Assembly (NCBI GenBank): GCA_963827725.1
Contig: CAWHBM010000003.1
Coordinates: 124,001 to 188,000, forward strand
DNA length: 64,000 nucleotides
DNA from: VAXT01 sp963827725
GTDB lineage: Bacteria; Actinomycetota; Thermoleophilia; Gaiellales; Gaiellaceae
Direction of reading: 5' to 3'
In this document: positions 43,545-51,491 of the stretch, piece by piece
How the letters are laid out: each line of letters starts with the position of its first letter
Numbering within the stretch: the first letter of the stretch is position 1
The notes under the pieces: generated by a model
Database searches by the model: none
The model's input: only the letters and a program-made list of their open reading frames with translations
Told to the model about the DNA's origin: nothing
Program-made: the position numbers and the translations under genes

Positions 43545-44731
43545 GCCGCCTTCTCCGCGGCCGCTTTGCCTGCGCGCCGGCCGAAGACGGTGCACTCGAG
43601 CAGCGAGTTGCCCATCATTCGGTTGCGGCCGTGCGTCCCGCCGGCGATCTCGCCGCACGCGTAGAGGCCCTCGACGGTCGTCTCGCTCTGCTCGTCGATC
43701 ACGAGCCCGCCGTTTTGGTAGTGGAGCACGGGAAACGTGAAGATCGGCTCCTCGAGCGGGTCGATACCACCGGCTCGGTAGCGGCGGAGCATGTACGGCA
43801 GGGAGATCTTGGCATCGGCCGCGGGGATGCGCGTCGTATCGAGGTAGACCGCCGGTCGGCCGTCGGGAGTCTCGACCCCGCGACCGGCTTCCACCTCGTC
43901 GAAGATCGCCTGGGAGACCGCATCTCGCGGCCCGAGCGAGTCGGTGAACTCCTCACGGTCGGCATTGAGGAGCACCGCACCGTACGCGCGGGTCGTCTCC
44001 GGGATCGAGTAGCCCTGCATCGGCTCGGGCCACGCGCCGCCGTTCGGGTGGTACTGGAGCGCGTCGTAGTCGCGCGTCTCGGCGCCGAGCTCGACCGCGA
44101 TGCGCGTCACCTCCCCGGTCGCGCCAGGGTGATTCGTCGTCAGCTCGCCACGCTCTTCGGCGACGCGGAAACAGCGACCCCCGGCCGCGAGCACGACCGT
44201 CCCCGCGTCGATCACGTGCTCACCACAGAGCGCGCGCCAGCCGTTCGAGCCCTGCTCGAGCTCGGTGAGCGGCGATTTCGGAAAAGTCTGGATGCCGGCG
44301 GCCTTCACGGCGTCGCGCAACGCGCTCGTGATCGCGTGCCCTGTACGGTCGCCGACCTGGAGGAGTCGCATCCGGGTGGCGCCGCCGCAGCGTGCAAGGC
44401 GGTAGCCGCCGTTCTCGCGGGTGAACTCGACACCGAGCTCCTCGAGCCAGTGGATCGCGCTCGGTGCCTCGCCGGTCAGGACCTCGACGAGCCTCAGGTC
44501 TGCGGTCTCGTGCGAGCTCTGCCAGACGTCCTCGGCGTGCTGGGCCGGGGAATCGTCTTCTCCGAACGCGGCCTGGATTCCGCCTTGCGCCTTCGCGGAA
44601 TTGCAGGACTGGAGGGCTTCCTTTGCGACGAGGGCCACGCTCGCGCCCGCGCGCTGGGCCGAGACAGCCGCCGCGAGGCCGGAAGCTCCGCTTCCGACGA
44701 CGAGCACGTCGAACTCCTGGGGAGCGGCCAC
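43541..44731 (-). CDS. Short fumarate-reductase/L-aspartate-oxidase-type flavoprotein
   Basis: 396 residues, well below SdhA/FrdA/NadB (530-600): the C-terminal helical domain is absent. FAD loop VVGSGASGLAAAVSA; AKAQGGIQAAFGEDDSP resembles NadB and has no His for covalent FAD. Catalytic-type residues are kept: LQYHPNG (His), IPETTRAYG (Glu), GPRDAVSQ (Arg), HYQNGGLVID (His), GRNRMMGNSLLE (Arg). Thus reduction or oxidation of a C-C bond next to a carboxylate is likely. No Fe-S or membrane partner is adjacent. First gene of the ComA/CysH operon; GTG start. Confidence 0.75.
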   Translation of the reverse strand: MAAPQEFDVLVVGSGASGLAAAVSAQRAGASVALVAKEALQSCNSAKAQGGIQAAFGEDDSPAQHAEDVWQSSHETADLRLVEVLTGEAPSAIHWLEELGVEFTRENGGYRLARCGGATRMRLLQVGDRTGHAITSALRDAVKAAGIQTFPKSPLTELEQGSNGWRALCGEHVIDAGTVVLAAGGRCFRVAEERGELTTNHPGATGEVTRIAVELGAETRDYDALQYHPNGGAWPEPMQGYSIPETTRAYGAVLLNADREEFTDSLGPRDAVSQAIFDEVEAGRGVETPDGRPAVYLDTTRIPAADAKISLPYMLRRYRAGGIDPLEEPIFTFPVLHYQNGGLVIDEQSETTVEGLYACGEIAGGTHGRNRMMGNSLLECTVFGRRAGKAAAEKAA

Positions 44732-44738
44732 CTCGGCG

Positions 44739-44782
44739 ACTATACCAGCGTTTTCCTAATCCTACTGATAAGGAATCCTTAT
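44739..44782 (-). promoter_or_regulatory. Promoter and candidate operator of the sulfur operon
   Basis: On the minus strand, TATAGT (44739-44744) ends 7 nt before the GTG at 44731, suggesting a leaderless transcript. Over the -35 zone and upstream lie TAATCC (44757-44762) and a palindrome ATAAGGA-A-TCCTTAT (44768-44782). Position and symmetry suit a repressor such as the nearby Rrf2 protein. Confidence 0.5.
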
Positions 44783-44812
44783 TCAGATTCAAGAGAGCGA
44801 GCGGGTCAACCG

Positions 44813-44965
44813 ATGCCACTTCTCATGGTCCTGGTGGCGCCCTTCGTCTCGCCCGCCCCGATGGGCCTACTCGCCGCTTCGCTGCGCAATTCGGGGATGC
44901 CTCGTCACCCAGGTGAGGGAAGCGGTCCACGCGCGCGCGACACACAGTTGAAGGCGGGACGATGA
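44813..44965 (+). CDS. Possible 50-residue leader ORF upstream of MFS gene
   Basis: MPLLMVLVAPFVSPAPMGLL... ends RDTQLKAGR with a TGA that overlaps the MFS ATG (ATGA). The overlap suggests translational coupling, but composition is weakly coding and no homologue is recognised. Could simply be 5' leader sequence. Confidence 0.3.
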   Translation: MPLLMVLVAPFVSPAPMGLLAASLRNSGMPRHPGEGSGPRARDTQLKAGR

Positions 44966-46299
44966 TCACTGGCAACCGCCTGACGCAACGGCTGAGAAAT
45001 CCTTCGCTCGGCCCCCTCGTCGAGCGGGACTTTCGCCTTCTCTTCATCGGGCGGACGATCTCCCTCTTCGGGAGCTCCTTCGCGCCGATCGCGCTCGCCT
45101 TTGCCGTGATCACGCTGACCGGCTCGCCCTCCGATCTCGGCCTCGTGCTGTCGGCGTACATGCTTGCTCACCTCGTCTTCCTCCTCGTCGGCGGCGTCTG
45201 GGCCGACCGGCTGCCGCGCCATCTCGTCATGGTCACCTCGGACGTCCTGAGCGCGGCGGCGCAGATCGCGGCGGCGATCCTCCTGCTCGCCGGGATCGCC
45301 GAGACGTGGCACCTGATCGTCCTCGCGGCCATCAAGGGTGGTGCCTCCGCGTTCTTCATGCCCGCTTCGACCGGGCTCGTCCCCCAGATCGTGAGCGCGC
45401 CCCGCCTACAGCAGGCGAACGCATTGCTCAGCCTCTCCCGAAACTCGACCCGGATCGCGGGCGTTGCCCTCGCAGGCATCCTCGTCGCGACGCTTGGTGC
45501 CGGTTGGGCACTCGCCCTCGACGGTGCGACCTACGCGTTGGGCGCGGTGTTCATCGGGATGCTCAAGCTGCCGCGATGCGAGGCGAAGAAGGACCGGAAG
45601 TTCCTACGCGAGCTCGCCGAGGGTTGGCATGAGTTCCGTTCTCGGTCGTGGCTCTGCGTGACGATCGTGCAGTTCGCTCTCATCAACGCATACGCAATCG
45701 GCGCCTTTCTCGTTCTCGGCCCGTTCGTCGCGGAGAAGGAGCTCGGCGGAGCAGCAGCCTGGGGCTTCATCCTCGCCGCGGAGGCCGTGGGGATGATCCT
45801 GGCGGGCATCGTCGCGCTCCGCTACCGGCCGGAGCGTCCGCTTCTTGTTGCCACGCTCGCCGTGCTGACGATGGCACCGTTGCTGGCGCTGCTCGGCCTC
45901 GCCGCACCGCTCGTCCTGATCCTGCCTGCCGCCCTGCTCGCCGGCGTCGGCCTCGAGCTCTACGGCGTCTTCTGGGACACGACTCTCCAGCAGCACATTC
46001 CGGACGAGAAGCTGTCACGCGTGAGCTCGTACGACGTCCTTGGCTCCTTTGCCCTGATTCCCGTCGGCGTCGCGGTGATGGGGCCGATCTCGGGCGCGAT
46101 CGGGGTCGCCAACACGCTTATCGGCGCTGCGCTCGTCGTCGTCGTCGCGACCGCTGCCGTTATCTGCGTCCGCGACGTTCGCAACCTCAGGCGGCTCGAT
46201 CCCCCGGTGGCGCCGAAGCCCGTGCCGGCTCCTCTTCAAGCGCGTACGCGATGGCTTGAGCCAGAGCCAGTTCCCGCCCCTGCCGCCACGCGGCGCTGA
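44962..46299 (+). CDS. MFS exporter (EntS/MFS_3 type)
   Basis: 445 residues, 12 transmembrane helices. Starts with LVERDFRLLFIGRTISLFGSS, conserved in the enterobactin-exporter-like MFS_3 group; motif A-like GGVWADRLPRHLVMV near residue 80. Drug, siderophore or metabolite efflux is likely. The last 113 bp overlap, tail to tail, the SARP regulator gene. RBS GGCGGGA before the ATG. Confidence 0.8.
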   Translation: MITGNRLTQRLRNPSLGPLVERDFRLLFIGRTISLFGSSFAPIALAFAVITLTGSPSDLGLVLSAYMLAHLVFLLVGGVWADRLPRHLVMVTSDVLSAAAQIAAAILLLAGIAETWHLIVLAAIKGGASAFFMPASTGLVPQIVSAPRLQQANALLSLSRNSTRIAGVALAGILVATLGAGWALALDGATYALGAVFIGMLKLPRCEAKKDRKFLRELAEGWHEFRSRSWLCVTIVQFALINAYAIGAFLVLGPFVAEKELGGAAAWGFILAAEAVGMILAGIVALRYRPERPLLVATLAVLTMAPLLALLGLAAPLVLILPAALLAGVGLELYGVFWDTTLQQHIPDEKLSRVSSYDVLGSFALIPVGVAVMGPISGAIGVANTLIGAALVVVVATAAVICVRDVRNLRRLDPPVAPKPVPAPLQARTRWLEPEPVPAPAATRR

Positions 46300-48955
46300 A
46301 CCGCTCCTCGCCCAGAGCCTGCCGGATGGCGGCAGCCGTCTCCTCGTGGGTCTCCCGTTCGGCCGGAGCCAGGTCGACACCGAGGCTCTCACGGAGGGCC
46401 TCCGCGGCGCCGAGGAGCCGAGCGGCCACCTCAGGCTGTCCGGTGAACGCCAGGACCGCGGCAAGCCCTTCGAAGCAGTAGCCGATCACGTCTCGGAACT
46501 CGAGCTCAACCAGCAGGCGCAGCGCCCGCCGCAGAAGCTCGAGGGCGCGGTCGTGCTCGTGCTCCGATAGCGCCGCGAACCCCTGGTTGACGAGGGCGAA
46601 CGCCATCCCTTCGCTGTCCGCAAGCGTCTCGAAGAGTCCGTACGCCTGCTCGCTGAGCGATGCCGCCTTCGCATACTCGCCCTGCTCGAGCGCGATCCCG
46701 CCGAGGTTGCTGACCGCCAGTGCATGCCCTCGCTGGTCGCCGGACTCGCTGTAGAGCTCCGCGGCACGCTCAGACAGCGAGATCGCCCGCTCCTGGTCTC
46801 CCTGCTCGGCTGCAACCGTCCCCAGTGAGAGCAGCGAACGGGCCGTCCCGGAGACGTCACCTAATTCCTCCCAAAGGGCGAGGCTCTGCTCGGAGAGCTC
46901 GGCTGCCCGCCCGTACGCCCCCTGCCGAGTCGCGAGGCTCGCTGCGGCATGCAGCGCGCGCGCGCGAAGCTCCGGAGGCTCGGAGGCACCCCGAACGAGC
47001 GCGTCGTCCAACCAGCGGCGCCCTTCGGCCAGGTGGCCGCGTACCCACCAGAACTCCCACAGCGAGGACGCAAGCCGCAGGCCGAGGCCGGCCTCTTCGG
47101 ACTCGACGGTCCACGCGAGCGCCGCTCGGAGATTGTCTTGCTCGGCGTCGAGCTGTGCGAGCCAGTCAGCCTGGTTGGAGACGAGCTCCGATTCGGCGAG
47201 CTTCAGGAAGTGCTCTGCGTGTCTCCGATGAACGGCGGCCGCCTCGGCGTCCTGCGCGAGCTGCTCGAGCGCGTACTCGCGGATCGTCTCGAGCATCCGC
47301 AGTCTCACGCCGTCGCGCTCGAGCAGGCTGTCGTCGATGAGGGTCGCAGTCAGGTCGAGCGACGCGTCGCAGACCGCGACGGCCGACTCCAGGATGCAAC
47401 CGCCCGAGAAAACCGCCAGTCGTGCGAAAAGACGCTGCGCGTCGGCCTCGAGGAGGTCGTAGCTCCAGGCAACGGTGGCCCGCAGCGCGCGGTGGCGTTC
47501 GGGCTTGTCACGAGGCCCGTGGCTCAGGAGCTCGAGCCGTTGGTCGAGCCGCTGGAGCATTGTCTCGGGGGGAAGGAGCTTCGTCCGCGCCGCCGCGAGC
47601 TCGAGCGCGAGCGGGAGCCCGTCGAGCCGCGCGCAGATCTCCTGCAGGGCGCTCGCGTTCTCGTCAGTGAGCTGGAACCGCGGGTCGACCGCCTGGGCAC
47701 GTTCGACGAAGAGCGCGAGGGCATCCGTGGAGCCGAGAGGTTCCACCGGGTATTCCCTCTCTCCGTTCAGCCGGAGGGCAGCGCGGCTCGTGACGAGGAA
47801 GGTCAGAGCCGAGGAGGCCTCGAGGACGTCCGTCAGCATGGGGGCCGCATGAGCCAGCTGCTCGAAGTTGTCCAGCAGCACAAGCACGCGCCGGCCGACG
47901 AGCCGCTCGGTGAGGCTCTCCAGGAGCGGGCGCTCGCCGCTCTCGCGGATCGCCAGCGCATGTGCGATCGCCGGCAGGAGGAGCGCCGGGTCGCGGATCG
48001 TGTCGAGAGGGACGAAGAAAGCGCCGTCGGGAAGCTCCCCGGCAAGCGCGTTCGCCGCTTCGATTGCGAGCCGTGTCTTGCCCGCTCCACCCGGGCCGGT
48101 CAGTGTCAGAAGCCGCAGCTCGCCGCTGCGCAGCGCGCCGCAGATCTCCGCCAGCTCGCCGTCTCGCCCGACGAGGGTGCTGACCGGAACCGGGACGTTG
48201 CCCTTGGGCATCGGCCGCCGTGTGAGCCCTTCGTCCTGGCGGAGGATCGCCTGCTCGAGCTCGCGAAGCTCCGGACCGGGCTCGAGCCCCAGCTCGTCGA
48301 GCAACACCTCGCGCGCCGCGCGGTAGGTCTCGAGCGCATCAGCCTGCCGGCCCGCTCGATAGAGCGCGAGCATCAGCAGGGCGCGGAACCGCTCGCGAAC
48401 CGGGTGCTCGGCGACGAGACCTTCCAGCTCGCCGATCACCTGGTCGTGACGCCCCAGGGCGAGCGCCGACTCGATTCTGTTCTCGATCGCCGCCAGCCGC
48501 AGCTCGTCGAGGCGCAGGATTTCCGGCTGGGCGAACGCCTCGTACTGGACGTCCGCGAGCACCGGGCCGCGCCAGAGCCCTAGCGCCTCGTCGGCCAGCT
48601 CGAAAGCCTCGCCGTAGGCACTGCGGCCGAGGGCTGCAGCCGCCTCGCCTGCAAGCTGCTCGAACCGAGCCGCGTCCAGCTCGTTCGGCTCGACGCGCAG
48701 GGTGTAGCCGAGGCCTTTGGTGACGAGGCGCTCGCCCACGAGCTTCCGCAGCTGCGAAACGTAGACCTGGAGCGTGTTCGCGGCCGTCGATGGCGCCTTC
48801 TCGCCCCACAGCCCGTCGATGAGCCGCTCGGCGGGAACGTTCTCGTTGCCGTTCAGGAGAAGGAGAGCGAGCAGCGCGCGTGGCTTCTTACCCTTCAGGG
48901 TCGCGGTCTGTCCGTCGGGCGCGACCTCGAGCGGGCCGAGAATCCGGTACTGCAT
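46187..48955 (-). CDS. SARP/AfsR-type regulator: OmpR-like DNA-binding, BTAD, NTPase, TPR
   Basis: 922 residues. Residues 1-95 are an OmpR-type winged helix (YRILGPLEVAPDGQ, YVSQLRKLVGERLV), 95-245 the bacterial transcriptional activation domain, about 265-540 an STAND/AAA NTPase (LTGPGGAGKTRLAIEAA, VLVLLDNFEQL, GLPLALELAAARTKLL), and the rest TPR repeats (ARSLLSLGTVAAEQGD type). A large actinobacterial activator of secondary or specialised genes. GGAGG precedes the ATG. Its target is not evident; the adjacent MFS exporter is the simplest candidate. Confidence 0.9.
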   Translation of the reverse strand: MQYRILGPLEVAPDGQTATLKGKKPRALLALLLLNGNENVPAERLIDGLWGEKAPSTAANTLQVYVSQLRKLVGERLVTKGLGYTLRVEPNELDAARFEQLAGEAAAALGRSAYGEAFELADEALGLWRGPVLADVQYEAFAQPEILRLDELRLAAIENRIESALALGRHDQVIGELEGLVAEHPVRERFRALLMLALYRAGRQADALETYRAAREVLLDELGLEPGPELRELEQAILRQDEGLTRRPMPKGNVPVPVSTLVGRDGELAEICGALRSGELRLLTLTGPGGAGKTRLAIEAANALAGELPDGAFFVPLDTIRDPALLLPAIAHALAIRESGERPLLESLTERLVGRRVLVLLDNFEQLAHAAPMLTDVLEASSALTFLVTSRAALRLNGEREYPVEPLGSTDALALFVERAQAVDPRFQLTDENASALQEICARLDGLPLALELAAARTKLLPPETMLQRLDQRLELLSHGPRDKPERHRALRATVAWSYDLLEADAQRLFARLAVFSGGCILESAVAVCDASLDLTATLIDDSLLERDGVRLRMLETIREYALEQLAQDAEAAAVHRRHAEHFLKLAESELVSNQADWLAQLDAEQDNLRAALAWTVESEEAGLGLRLASSLWEFWWVRGHLAEGRRWLDDALVRGASEPPELRARALHAAASLATRQGAYGRAAELSEQSLALWEELGDVSGTARSLLSLGTVAAEQGDQERAISLSERAAELYSESGDQRGHALAVSNLGGIALEQGEYAKAASLSEQAYGLFETLADSEGMAFALVNQGFAALSEHEHDRALELLRRALRLLVELEFRDVIGYCFEGLAAVLAFTGQPEVAARLLGAAEALRESLGVDLAPAERETHEETAAAIRQALGEERFSAAWRQGRELALAQAIAYALEEEPARASAPPGDRAA

Positions 48956-48987
48956 TGGGGTCCTCCTCTCCTGAGGATGGTAACCCG

Positions 48988-49100
48988 CCCTTTCAGCGTC
49001 TCTTCAGCCCTCGGTGGAAGCATTCCGGCGGAAGACGAATCGCAGCCTCCAGCCGGTGTGAGGCCGTCAGGCCGACTGGAGGCTCGACTCGCTGAAAGGG
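48988..49100. terminator. Nested inverted repeats between the maleylacetate-reductase-like and SARP genes
   Basis: Outer arms CCCTTTCAGC (48988-48997) and GCTGAAAGGG (49091-49100); inner arms AGCCTCCAG (49044-49052) and CTGGAGGCT (49076-49084). Lies downstream of one minus-strand gene and in the 5' region of SARP. Could terminate the first transcript or act as a structured leader for SARP; no U-tract seen. Confidence 0.4.
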
Positions 49101-49153
49101 GGAGTGAGTGGTGGGAGTCAAGAGCAGTTGGTGGGACGGCCCGTAGGGGCGCT

Positions 49154-50113
49154 TCACCAGATCGAACGCAGTAGCTGAGCCACGGCGTCCGATGCGGCGG
49201 GACGCGGGTTCGCCTGGGCCCCAGTCCGGGCGGCTGCTGCTTCTGCGACCTCCTCGAGCTCGTCCTCCGGCACGCCCACGTCGCGGAGCCGCGCGAAGCC
49301 ACCAAGACGCGCGAGCTCCTCGACGTGGCCGGCTGGATCAGTGGTTCCCATTGCCTCGCCGAAACGGGCGATCTCGGCTGCTGCCACGGCCGCGTTGAAG
49401 CGAAGAGCCGCCGGGAGCGCCAGCGCGTTCATCGCGCCGTGCGGAAGACCATAGCGCCCGCCGAGCGCCTGCGCCATCGCATGGCCCAGCCCGAGGCCGG
49501 CTGCTGCGAGCGCAGCGCCCGCGTGCATCGCGCCCTCGAGAAGCGCCCGTCTCGCCTCCAGGTCGTGCGGATCGTCCACTACCTTCGGCAGCCACTCTGA
49601 GATGAGCGTTGCGGCGGCCAGCGCCTCGCGGTCGCCCTCTTCGTTGCGCCCCTTCACGTAGAGCGCCTCGGCCGCGTGCGCCAGGGCGTTCAGCGACGTG
49701 CCGACCGTCTCGGCTCGGGGCAGGTCGAGCGTGAGCTTCGGCTCGTAGACGATCCCCGCCAGCCGCGCACCCGAGCCGCCGCCTTTCATGCGCTTGCCGT
49801 GGTCGCGAATGCCGAAGCTCGGCGTCCACTCGGCGCCCGAGTACGTCGTCGGGACCGAGACGATCGGGAGACCTGTCTCGACCGAGATTGCCTTGGCGAG
49901 GTCGATTGCGCTTCCGCCTCCGAGCGCGAGCAGCCCGTCCGCCCGTCCGGCAGCCGCAGCAGCGTCCTGAATTCGGTCCGACGGGACCTCGGACCAGGTT
50001 CCGGCCACGTCGACCGGAGCCTCCCAGCGCGGGCTTGCCACGAGGAACGGCCGCTCGATGTCCAGCTCGACGAGCAGGCCCGGCAGCTCCTCCAGGCCCC
50101 AGCGGACGATCAA
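49154..50113 (-). CDS. Maleylacetate reductase-like Fe-dependent alcohol dehydrogenase
   Basis: 319 residues, TTG start overlapping the LysR stop (TTGA). NAD(P)-binding LLALGGGSAIDLAKAI, then PIVSVPTTYSGAEWTPSFG and ALAHAAEALYV, GLGHAMAQALGGRYGLPHG with the metal-site histidines. This pattern fits maleylacetate reductases, which convert maleylacetate to 3-oxoadipate in aromatic degradation. It is about 30 residues shorter than usual. No ring-cleavage dioxygenase lies nearby, so the real substrate may differ. Confidence 0.75.
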   Translation of the reverse strand: MIVRWGLEELPGLLVELDIERPFLVASPRWEAPVDVAGTWSEVPSDRIQDAAAAAGRADGLLALGGGSAIDLAKAISVETGLPIVSVPTTYSGAEWTPSFGIRDHGKRMKGGGSGARLAGIVYEPKLTLDLPRAETVGTSLNALAHAAEALYVKGRNEEGDREALAAATLISEWLPKVVDDPHDLEARRALLEGAMHAGAALAAAGLGLGHAMAQALGGRYGLPHGAMNALALPAALRFNAAVAAAEIARFGEAMGTTDPAGHVEELARLGGFARLRDVGVPEDELEEVAEAAAARTGAQANPRPAASDAVAQLLRSIW

Positions 50114-51000
50114 AGGCGTTCGCGCGCGAACTCGACGAAAGCGTCGGCCACGCGCGTCGAGACGCGTCCCGTCGCGCGGACGAGCGAGATCTCGCGGGAC
50201 GGCTCGAGGCCCTCGACTGAAGCCGCAGCCAGCGTGCCTGCGGCAAGCTCGGGCTCGACGGCAGTGCGCGAGATGAACGTCACGCCGTGACCGGCCTCGA
50301 CAGCGCTCTTGACGGACTCCTGCAGCCCGAGCTCGAGCCGCACGTCGAGGTCACGCAGGCGCGTCCCGGCCTGTCGCAGCTCGTCCTCGATCACTTGCCG
50401 GACGCCCGCGCCCTCCTGCATGACGATCAGCCGCTCGCCGCGGAGGTCGTCGAGGGTCACCGTCTTGCTTGCGAAACGATGCTCGGGCGGACAGACGAGG
50501 ACGACCTCGTCCTGGAAGAAAGGCTCGTATGCAACGGAGCGGTTGCGCGGTGTCGCGCCGACGACGCCGAGCTCGAGCTCTCGGCGGGCGACGCGGTCTA
50601 CGATCGTCTGCGTGTCCGAGATCGTGAGGTCGACCGTGACGTCGGGGTTCGCCTCTGCGAACTCGCAGAGGAGGACCGGGACGACCGTGCCGCCGGGGCC
50701 GGTGGAAGCGCCCATCGCCAACTGACCGCGCAGGGGGCCCTCGACCTCGCCGGCGACGTCCTCGAGCAGCTGTCGCTCCTGAGCCAGTAGGCGCTGCGCT
50801 CCGCGGTAGAGGCGCCGCCCGGCCTCGGTCGGCTCGACTCGTCGGCCTGACCGGTCGAGGAGCTGCTGCCCCAGACGCTCCTCGAGCGAACGCATCTGCT
50901 GGCTGACCGCAGGCTGGGTGACTCCAAGCCGCTCCGCCGCCTCCGAGAAGCTCTTTCGCTCGACGATCGCGCAAAAGGCGGCTAGCTGCCGCGTATCCAT
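50110..51000 (-). CDS. LysR-family transcriptional regulator
   Basis: 296 residues. N-terminal helix-turn-helix AFCAIVERKSFSEAAERLGVTQPAVSQQM, quoted in part as SEAAERLGVTQPAVSQQ, and a periplasmic-binding-like effector domain (GASTGPGGTVVPVLLCEF, ELGVVGATP, LGLQESVKSAVEAGHGV). CysB/CbbR-like branch. ATG 51000. Cotranscribed with the dehydrogenase, which it may control. Confidence 0.9.
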   Translation of the reverse strand: MDTRQLAAFCAIVERKSFSEAAERLGVTQPAVSQQMRSLEERLGQQLLDRSGRRVEPTEAGRRLYRGAQRLLAQERQLLEDVAGEVEGPLRGQLAMGASTGPGGTVVPVLLCEFAEANPDVTVDLTISDTQTIVDRVARRELELGVVGATPRNRSVAYEPFFQDEVVLVCPPEHRFASKTVTLDDLRGERLIVMQEGAGVRQVIEDELRQAGTRLRDLDVRLELGLQESVKSAVEAGHGVTFISRTAVEPELAAGTLAAASVEGLEPSREISLVRATGRVSTRVADAFVEFARERL

Positions 51001-51063
51001 AAGTAGAGCGGAAACTATGCACTTGACGAACCCAAGCGCCTGTCCCGACAGCCCTCCTTTCTC

Positions 51064-51078
51064 ATAAGAAGAGCTTAT
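51064..51078. promoter_or_regulatory. Candidate LysR box
   Basis: ATAAGAAGAGCTTAT, a T-N11-A dyad located 64-78 bp upstream of the lysR start, the usual place for a LysR autoregulatory site. A related AGAGCTTATC also occurs near 51450. Confidence 0.45.
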
Positions 51079-51174
51079 CTAGTCACAAGCCCTATCCGGC
51101 GTGGGATTTATCGTCGCCACTACGCCCCGAGACACATCGCGGGGTCGTGTGCCGGGTACGACGTCGTTCACGGA

Positions 51175-51420
51175 CTACGGGTCATCCTCGCGAAGGACGC
51201 TAATCCAACCCCACAATAGGAGGCCCATAAACCCACCGATCACGAAACCGACTATCACCCCGGCTATAAGACTGTCGAGGGGGTTGTAGTCCGTAGGCGT
51301 AGTCCCCGACGCGACCCCCGCGAAGCAGCCGCCAACGATTGCGCCGATCGTGGCGACTATGAAGCCTGGCAAGCACCCGGCTGACCCCTTCCCTCGCCCC
51401 TTCTCCTCGTCCGTAGTCAT
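51175..51420 (-). CDS. Small two-helix membrane protein of atypical composition
   Basis: 81 residues. A charged N-terminus (TTDEEKGRGKGSAG), then two glycine-rich hydrophobic helices (FIVATIGAIVGGCFAGVA and LIAGVIVGFVIGGFMGLLLW). It uses ATA isoleucine codons and A/T third positions that are rare in neighbouring genes, suggesting recent acquisition. A GTG at 51426 adds two residues. Function unknown. Confidence 0.55.
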   Translation of the reverse strand: MTTDEEKGRGKGSAGCLPGFIVATIGAIVGGCFAGVASGTTPTDYNPLDSLIAGVIVGFVIGGFMGLLLWGWISVLREDDP

Positions 51421-51491
51421 GGCCACTCGTGCAAGTGCCGGTGCTCCGAGTAGAGCTTATCCGTGAGTGAGAGTTCTCGCCCTCGGGGCTG

